From positions 22,797-86,796 of the forward strand of contig CAMQXY010000001.1 of NCBI GenBank assembly GCA_947039005.1: a stretch of 64,000 nucleotides of DNA, read 5' to 3'. This stretch comes from an uncultured Photobacterium sp. Its GTDB lineage: Bacteria; Pseudomonadota; Gammaproteobacteria; Enterobacterales; Vibrionaceae. Positions 58,344-64,000 of this stretch are shown here, piece by piece (position 1 is the stretch's first letter; every line of letters begins with the position of its first letter). The translations under genes were made by a program, and so were the position numbers. The notes beneath the pieces are model-generated. The model searched no databases and was not told the DNA's origin. It worked only from the letters and a program-made list of their open reading frames with translations.

Positions 58344-58553
58344 TTAGCCTCCTGCTATAACTTGAAAGAGCGTGATCTGATCGTTATGGTTCAACACAGT
58401 TGTTGACCAGTCGCTACGCGTAATAATGGCTTGGTTGATCGCAAACGCAGCCCCCAAGGTAGGAAGTGTTAATTGCTCAACTAACTCGATTAAACTTTGT
58501 TGTGATTGACACTCAATAGCTTGATTATTTAGCCATACAGTTATCATCGTCAT
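58344..58553 (-). CDS. thiS: Sulfur carrier protein ThiS
   Basis: 69-residue ubiquitin-like carrier ending in the required Gly-Gly (FQVIAGG). ThiF adenylates this terminus before sulfur transfer. The start overlaps the thiF stop by one base (TAATG); a second ATG two codons in is possible. Stop and thiG start are adjacent. Confidence 0.95.
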   Translation of the reverse strand: MTMITVWLNNQAIECQSQQSLIELVEQLTLPTLGAAFAINQAIITRSDWSTTVLNHNDQITLFQVIAGG

Positions 58554-59350
58554 TAAACAGCACCGCCATTAACAAGCTTATGATCACCACAAACCGTACA
58601 GTTTTCATCAGCATTGATCTCAAGTTGCTGCCACTGTCCCTGTAAACCATCAAACTGAGAAAGCTGTTTAAATCCGATCTTTCCCGCGTTAACAATCGCC
58701 TTTATTACCGCAAGCGCCTGCATCGTACCGATAACCCCAACCACAGGACCCACAATGCCACCACTACGACAATTTTGAATATCGGAGCGAGTTTGTGCCG
58801 CTTCAGGCAATAAACACTGGTAACACGGTCCCACTCCCGCACCAAAATCAAACGCTATTAACTGACCTTGCCATCCTATCGCAGCCCCAGACACTAACCG
58901 TTTCTTTGCCTCAAAACAGGCATGATTAACCGCGTAGCGGGTCACAAAATTATCACTGCAATCAACAACGATATCAGCTTGTTCAACTTCTAATGCTAAT
59001 TGAATCCCCGTTAACCACGAGGTCACTGCTCGGTAACGATTAAGCGAGTTTAATGCAGTCATTTGAGCACACGCAGCCTGCGCTTTATTACAACCAAGAT
59101 CAGAATTACGATACAACACTTGCCGTTGTAGATTGGACGCTTCAAGCTCATCATTATCAGCAATAACAATCTTTCCCACGCCAGCAGCCGCTAAATATAA
59201 CCCTACCGCAGAGCCTAAGCCGCCAGCCCCAATAATTAACACCTGCGCATTTTTGAGCTGTTGTTGCCCCGTTTCAGCAATATCAGCCACCATTAACTGA
59301 CGGCTATAACGTGTGAATTCAACATCAGAGAGCATAGTGTTTATCGTCAT
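58553..59350 (-). CDS. thiF: ThiS adenylyltransferase ThiF
   Basis: 265-residue E1-like enzyme that activates ThiS. The nucleotide motif is IIGAGGLGSAVGLYLAAAGV (~residue 35) with DNDELEASNLQRQVLY after it. Zinc is held by two Cys pairs, CYQC (~residue 170) and CTVCGDH near the C-terminus. VDCSDNFVTRYAVNHAC is the catalytic region. I start at ATG 59350, where AGGAG is 7 bases upstream; the frame is open nine codons further. It overlaps the end of thiE by 26 bases. Confidence 0.96.
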   Translation of the reverse strand: MTINTMLSDVEFTRYSRQLMVADIAETGQQQLKNAQVLIIGAGGLGSAVGLYLAAAGVGKIVIADNDELEASNLQRQVLYRNSDLGCNKAQAACAQMTALNSLNRYRAVTSWLTGIQLALEVEQADIVVDCSDNFVTRYAVNHACFEAKKRLVSGAAIGWQGQLIAFDFGAGVGPCYQCLLPEAAQTRSDIQNCRSGGIVGPVVGVIGTMQALAVIKAIVNAGKIGFKQLSQFDGLQGQWQQLEINADENCTVCGDHKLVNGGAV

Positions 59351-60611
59351 CACGAACTCCTGCAGCCATAGTTTCAACCCTAGGCGTCAATATGGTATGT
59401 AACGCTGTTACGGCTATCGCTGGATCATCCGCTTGAGTAATGGCACTAACAACAGCCACCCCAGTAACGCCAGTCCGCCACACTTTTGCTGCACGCTCAA
59501 TAGTGATACCGCCAATCGCTACGGTTGGTGCTCGTTTACCAATTAATTTTTGATAAAGCGCTAATCGACTCACACCTTGCGGTAATGAAGGCATCTCTTT
59601 GGTTAATGTCGCAAAAATATGACCCAATGCGATATAACTGGGTTGGTATTCTAGCGCGCGTAAAATTTCATAATAACCATGGGTCGAGATCCCTAGTCGT
59701 AGTCCAGCCTGCTGGATCGCGACTAAATTAGCGCTATCAAGATCCTCCTGACCAAGGTGAACACCATAAGCATGATGCTTAATTGCCAACAGCCAATAAT
59801 CATTAATGAACACCTGTGCTTGAGCTAACTCTCCGGCAACAATAGCTTGTTGGATTTGGTGTTCCAGATCGGATGCTTGAGGATTTTTGATCCGTAATTG
59901 GGTAGTTTTAACACCTAGCGGTAATACTCGCTCAACCCAATCAGCGCTCTCTAGCACCGGATATAATCCAAGATCACTCGACTCTAATGCTGCAAACGGG
60001 GACACTAATTGGCCATCGGTTAACCAACCAAGTTGCTTTATTTGAGGATGATTTACCGTTAAAGCACGAGGAAATACTTTGGCATCTGTAGGCCAGATAA
60101 GCTCACCTTGCGCACGATGATTATGATCTTGATAACTGCGCGCATGAGCCCTTGCTAATACCAATGCATCACCTAATGGATAATCAAGCGCAAGTGCTAC
60201 CAATAACATTGCTCGTTGCGCTTCACTGGCACCACTATGATGATAATAAATAGCCCGCGCCTGTCCTTGATGTTGCCAAATATCAACACACCCATCACCG
60301 GCAGGAAAACCACAGAACACCAAACTAGGATCTGCCACTACCTTTTGTTGTAACTCCGCTAATTCAGCAACAGGTGCTAACCACTGATCCCTTACTTGAT
60401 ACGTCGGCGGTGCACAATCTTCCTTTGCGGCCACAAAATTAAACGCTAATGAACAGTCACAACTTGTAGTCTTAATGTGTATTAACGGTTCACTCGCATT
60501 GACCGTCACAGTGACCATTTCACCCAGTTGATATAACTCAGCAGGGATTAACAATGGTTCGATGTGCATTAACAACGGCATTAAATGATTGGGTAACGAT
60601 AAGGTGCTCAT
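59325..60611 (-). CDS. thiE: Thiamine-phosphate synthase with N-terminal ThiD-like extension
   Basis: 428 residues, about twice the usual ThiE. The C-terminal ~215 residues are a ThiE barrel: KTTQLRIKNPQASDLEHQIQ, VFINDYWLLAIKHHAYGVHL, GQEDLDSANL, LGISTHGYYEIL, YIALGHIFATLTKEMP, and VAIGGITIERAAKVW. It joins HMP-PP and thiazole phosphate to form TMP. The N-terminal ~200 residues resemble the end of HMP-P kinase ThiD (HHSGASEAQRAMLLVALALD, PLGDALVLARAHARSY), but the catalytic GTGC-type loop is replaced by SGAS, so this half is probably not a kinase. It begins immediately after the thiC stop. Confidence 0.93.
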   Translation of the reverse strand: MSTLSLPNHLMPLLMHIEPLLIPAELYQLGEMVTVTVNASEPLIHIKTTSCDCSLAFNFVAAKEDCAPPTYQVRDQWLAPVAELAELQQKVVADPSLVFCGFPAGDGCVDIWQHQGQARAIYYHHSGASEAQRAMLLVALALDYPLGDALVLARAHARSYQDHNHRAQGELIWPTDAKVFPRALTVNHPQIKQLGWLTDGQLVSPFAALESSDLGLYPVLESADWVERVLPLGVKTTQLRIKNPQASDLEHQIQQAIVAGELAQAQVFINDYWLLAIKHHAYGVHLGQEDLDSANLVAIQQAGLRLGISTHGYYEILRALEYQPSYIALGHIFATLTKEMPSLPQGVSRLALYQKLIGKRAPTVAIGGITIERAAKVWRTGVTGVAVVSAITQADDPAIAVTALHTILTPRVETMAAGVRDDDKHYAL

Positions 60612-62537
<1,926 letters not shown>

Positions 62538-62654
62538 TCAATATTGTAGGGGAAAATGCTTGGCGGATGGGCGTAAACAAGAGCGATGCAGCAACGCTGT
62601 GCATCATCAATTACCTACAGTGATCCCAGATAAGAATATGCAGTAAAGATAACC

Positions 62655-62737
62655 TCTTGCTTCCCTTCGCAGGTATTAGCCTGATCAGGTTCAACGGATC
62701 CCGCAATGCGGTCTCAGCCATATGGCACTCCGACAAG
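62655..62737 (-). promoter_or_regulatory. TPP riboswitch (THI element) of thiCEFSGH
   Basis: The minus strand shows the conserved aptamer parts in order: GGAGTGCC, GGCTGAGA, a variable GACCGCATTGCGGGATC hairpin, GAACCTGATCAGG, TAATACCTGCGAAGGGAAGC. These are the pyrimidine- and pyrophosphate-sensing helices of the TPP class. The ~130 bases between aptamer and thiC hold the expression platform, whose exact mode I cannot read. Confidence 0.96.
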
Positions 62738-62747
62738 TAAGCATTTG

Positions 62748-62775
62748 AGTATAAGAACTCAGATGATGATCGCAA
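62748..62775 (-). promoter_or_regulatory. Sigma-70 promoter of thiC
   Basis: -35 TTGCGA (62770-62775), 16-bp spacer, -10 TATACT (62748-62753) on the minus strand. A start near 62741 would place the whole TPP aptamer at the 5' end of the transcript. Confidence 0.7.
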
Positions 62776-62811
62776 TAGTTTCCTTAAAAGAATCAACACC
62801 CAGTGACAGAT

Positions 62812-62847
62812 AGCAAAAAGCCGTGCAATTACACGGCTTTTTATTGC
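62812..62847 (-). terminator. Terminator after uspA
   Basis: GCAAAAAGCCGTG/CACGGCTTTTTATTGC with a 6-base loop, 18 bases past the uspA stop. Confidence 0.88.
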
Positions 62848-62865
62848 AAACAATCACGACACAGA

Positions 62866-63288
62866 TTATTGCGAGATAAGCACATCACATTTGAGATTTT
62901 TTGCCAATGTCTCACTAACATCACCAAAAATATGAATAGCAGATTTGTGATAGCCAGTGATTACTAAATTAGCTTCAACTTTTTCAGCAAGTTCTTCTAA
63001 ATGTTTCGCAATATCACCATTAGCAATATGTAATCCCGTGACAGGATAAGATGAAACAGCGGCTAACTCTGATAATTGTGTCATTCGTTGTTTTGCAATC
63101 GCATCGTGCTCTTCTTGCAATTCAATTTCAACATCAATAAAGCTAACGTTACCAACACCCGGCTCAACATAGGCAATATGTAACTCAGCATGATTTTGCT
63201 CAGCAATGACTCCGGCTTTTACCATTAATTTATGAGCATATTTATCTTCAGGATTAACAGCAAGTAATACAGTTTGATATAGCGACAT
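62866..63288 (-). CDS. uspA: Universal stress protein UspA
   Basis: 140-residue UspA-fold protein. It starts MSLYQTVLLAVNPEDKYAHK and has HIAYVEPG (~residue 38). The C-terminal LVITGYHKSAIHIFGDVSET and LAKNLKCDVLIS lack a clean G-x2-G-x9-G-(S/T) loop, so it is the non-ATP-binding UspA type, as in E. coli UspA (144 residues). Induced by many stresses in other species. Single gene with promoter region 63289-63400. Confidence 0.9.
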   Translation of the reverse strand: MSLYQTVLLAVNPEDKYAHKLMVKAGVIAEQNHAELHIAYVEPGVGNVSFIDVEIELQEEHDAIAKQRMTQLSELAAVSSYPVTGLHIANGDIAKHLEELAEKVEANLVITGYHKSAIHIFGDVSETLAKNLKCDVLISQ

Positions 63289-63492
63289 AGCTTATCTCCG
63301 TGAGCCAACGCTCAATAGTAAATTTCTTAGTTATGATTATGATGCTATAAATGTAGCTATACAACCAACTATGTGTCGACATTTTAATATAAGCTTAAAT
63401 CAATGATTGCAATTATCGAGAGTATTAACCAACTCAACAAGCGATTATTATGACGGCTTTTCATCATCACCTTTAACTGAAACGAGATACCA

Positions 63493-63876
63493 ATGAGCCA
63501 ATATTTATTACTAGGATTCATCGCAATTGGTGGTGCATTCGGCGCCTGCTCACGATACTTAATTTCTGAGCTTTGCGTTATTTTATTTGGCCGTGGCTTC
63601 CCATACGGAACATTAACCGTCAATATTATTGGCTCACTGATTATGGGGCTATTAATGTCGGGATTAAATCAAGGAATGATAGAAGCGGCACCATGGCGTC
63701 CAATGATAGGCTTAGGCTTTCTTGGTGCATTAACCACTTTCTCTACCTTTTCAATGGATAACATTGTAATGATGCAGCAAGGTGAGTTTATCAAAGCTGG
63801 CTTAAACATCGTGCTTAACGTAACAGTCAGTCTGTTTGCTTGTTATATTGGCTATCAACTAATGATGAAAAGCTAA
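63493..63876 (+). CDS. crcB: Fluoride channel CrcB (Fluc)
   Basis: 127-residue inner-membrane protein with four transmembrane helices that works as a dual-topology dimer to expel fluoride. Signatures are GGAFGACSRYLISEL (~residue 14), YGTLTVNIIGSLIMGLLM with the Asn of the pore, and GFLGALTTFSTFSMD (~residue 75, central Na+ site and the Phe box region). No fluoride riboswitch is visible in the 200 bp upstream. Single gene with its own terminator. Confidence 0.96.
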   Translation: MSQYLLLGFIAIGGAFGACSRYLISELCVILFGRGFPYGTLTVNIIGSLIMGLLMSGLNQGMIEAAPWRPMIGLGFLGALTTFSTFSMDNIVMMQQGEFIKAGLNIVLNVTVSLFACYIGYQLMMKS

Positions 63877-63893
63877 TAAACATTCAAATATAT

Positions 63894-63919
63894 AGCCGCC
63901 GTAAGGCGGTTTTTTTTCG
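63894..63919 (+). terminator. Terminator after crcB
   Basis: GCCGCC/GGCGGT (one wobble) with loop GTAA, then eight T. Confidence 0.88.
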
Positions 63920-63937
63920 CCAAGATAAATAGAATAC

Positions 63938-64000
63938 AGGAAACGCAGGAAACGCAGGAAACGCAGGAAACGCAGGAAACGCAGGAAACGCAGGAAACGC
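63938..64000. repeat. 9-bp tandem repeat, truncated by the window edge
   Basis: Seven perfect head-to-tail copies of AGGAAACGC from 63938 to the last base. The array therefore continues outside the window. It lies after the crcB terminator; whether it is intergenic or enters a neighbouring gene cannot be seen. Confidence 0.97.

Noticed and set aside
62611-62853. 80-residue ORF across the TPP riboswitch
   Set aside because: It covers the aptamer, the thiC promoter and the uspA terminator; these explain the sequence.
63300-63492. Possible fluoride riboswitch upstream of crcB
   Set aside because: The conserved GGCGATGG-type start and the pseudoknot segments of the crcB motif are not found.

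Overview
The window is chromosomal DNA of a gammaproteobacterium, almost certainly a member of the Vibrionaceae and probably Photobacterium or a close relative. The evidence is gene order (typA/glnA/ntrBC, hemN/DUF2489/yihI, engB/spf/polA, ubiEJB/tatABC, thiCEFSGH), small RNAs of the enterobacterial-vibrio type (CsrB/C family, Spot 42, RyhB), and moderate A+T richness. Nearly all of it is core genome. I see no insertion sequence, prophage, CRISPR array, rRNA or tRNA. The only segment that looks like an accessory insertion is a four-gene bufferin operon at about 29.6-32.1 kb.

Layout. 0-3.3 kb: YiiD-like acetyltransferase/thioesterase, dtd, yihY and a DUF2959 lipoprotein. 3.3-10.6 kb: typA divergent from the nitrogen module glnA - DUF4124 gene - ntrB - ntrC. 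The glnA promoter region has a sigma-54 promoter and two NtrC boxes, and ntrBC has a further NtrC operator. 10.6-15 kb: add, hemN, DUF2489, yihI and a methyltransferase. 15-22 kb: a stretch rich in regulatory RNA, all on the minus strand, around cytochrome c4, engB and polA. It holds a CsrB/CsrC-type RNA, an unassigned small-RNA candidate, Spot 42 and RyhB with its Fur box. 21.8-25 kb: yhhQ under a preQ1-I riboswitch, a DUF3630 gene and recQ. 25.4-29.5 kb: ggt and uvrD. 29.7-32.1 kb: bufA-bufB-bufC-bufD, encoding a secreted, cysteine-modified metal-binding peptide and its maturation proteins. 32.1-36.6 kb: yigB, xerC, dapF, lysA, the tiny lipoprotein gene lptM, and divergent cyaY. 36.6-43.8 kb: cyaA (UUG start, CRP box) divergent from hemCDXY. 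43.9-46.1 kb: a 30-residue membrane peptide gene, an unidentified Cys/Lys-rich protein, rsmJ and asnC. 46.2-52.7 kb: hemB, tatD, tatCBA and ubiBJE. 53-56.4 kb: a Bcr/CflA exporter and a long aminopeptidase P. 56.4-62.7 kb: thiCEFSGH under a TPP riboswitch. 62.8-64 kb: uspA, crcB and a 9-bp tandem repeat running off the end.

How the genes work together. Three nutrient circuits can be read from the sequence: nitrogen (NtrC and sigma-54 on glnA, with NtrBC feedback), carbon (CRP box near typA/glnA, cyaA itself, Spot 42), and iron (Fur-RyhB, CyaY, the heme genes hemN/hemCDXY/hemB). Two metabolite riboswitches control queuosine-precursor uptake and thiamine synthesis. The Tat translocon and ubiquinone genes sit together, as is usual.

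Most noteworthy are the bufferin operon between yigB and uvrD, the cluster of four minus-strand small RNAs including one I cannot assign, the very small membrane ORF with its own terminator, and the absence of the DUF484 gene expected between dapF and xerC. All identifications rest on reading motifs and gene context. No database search was run.
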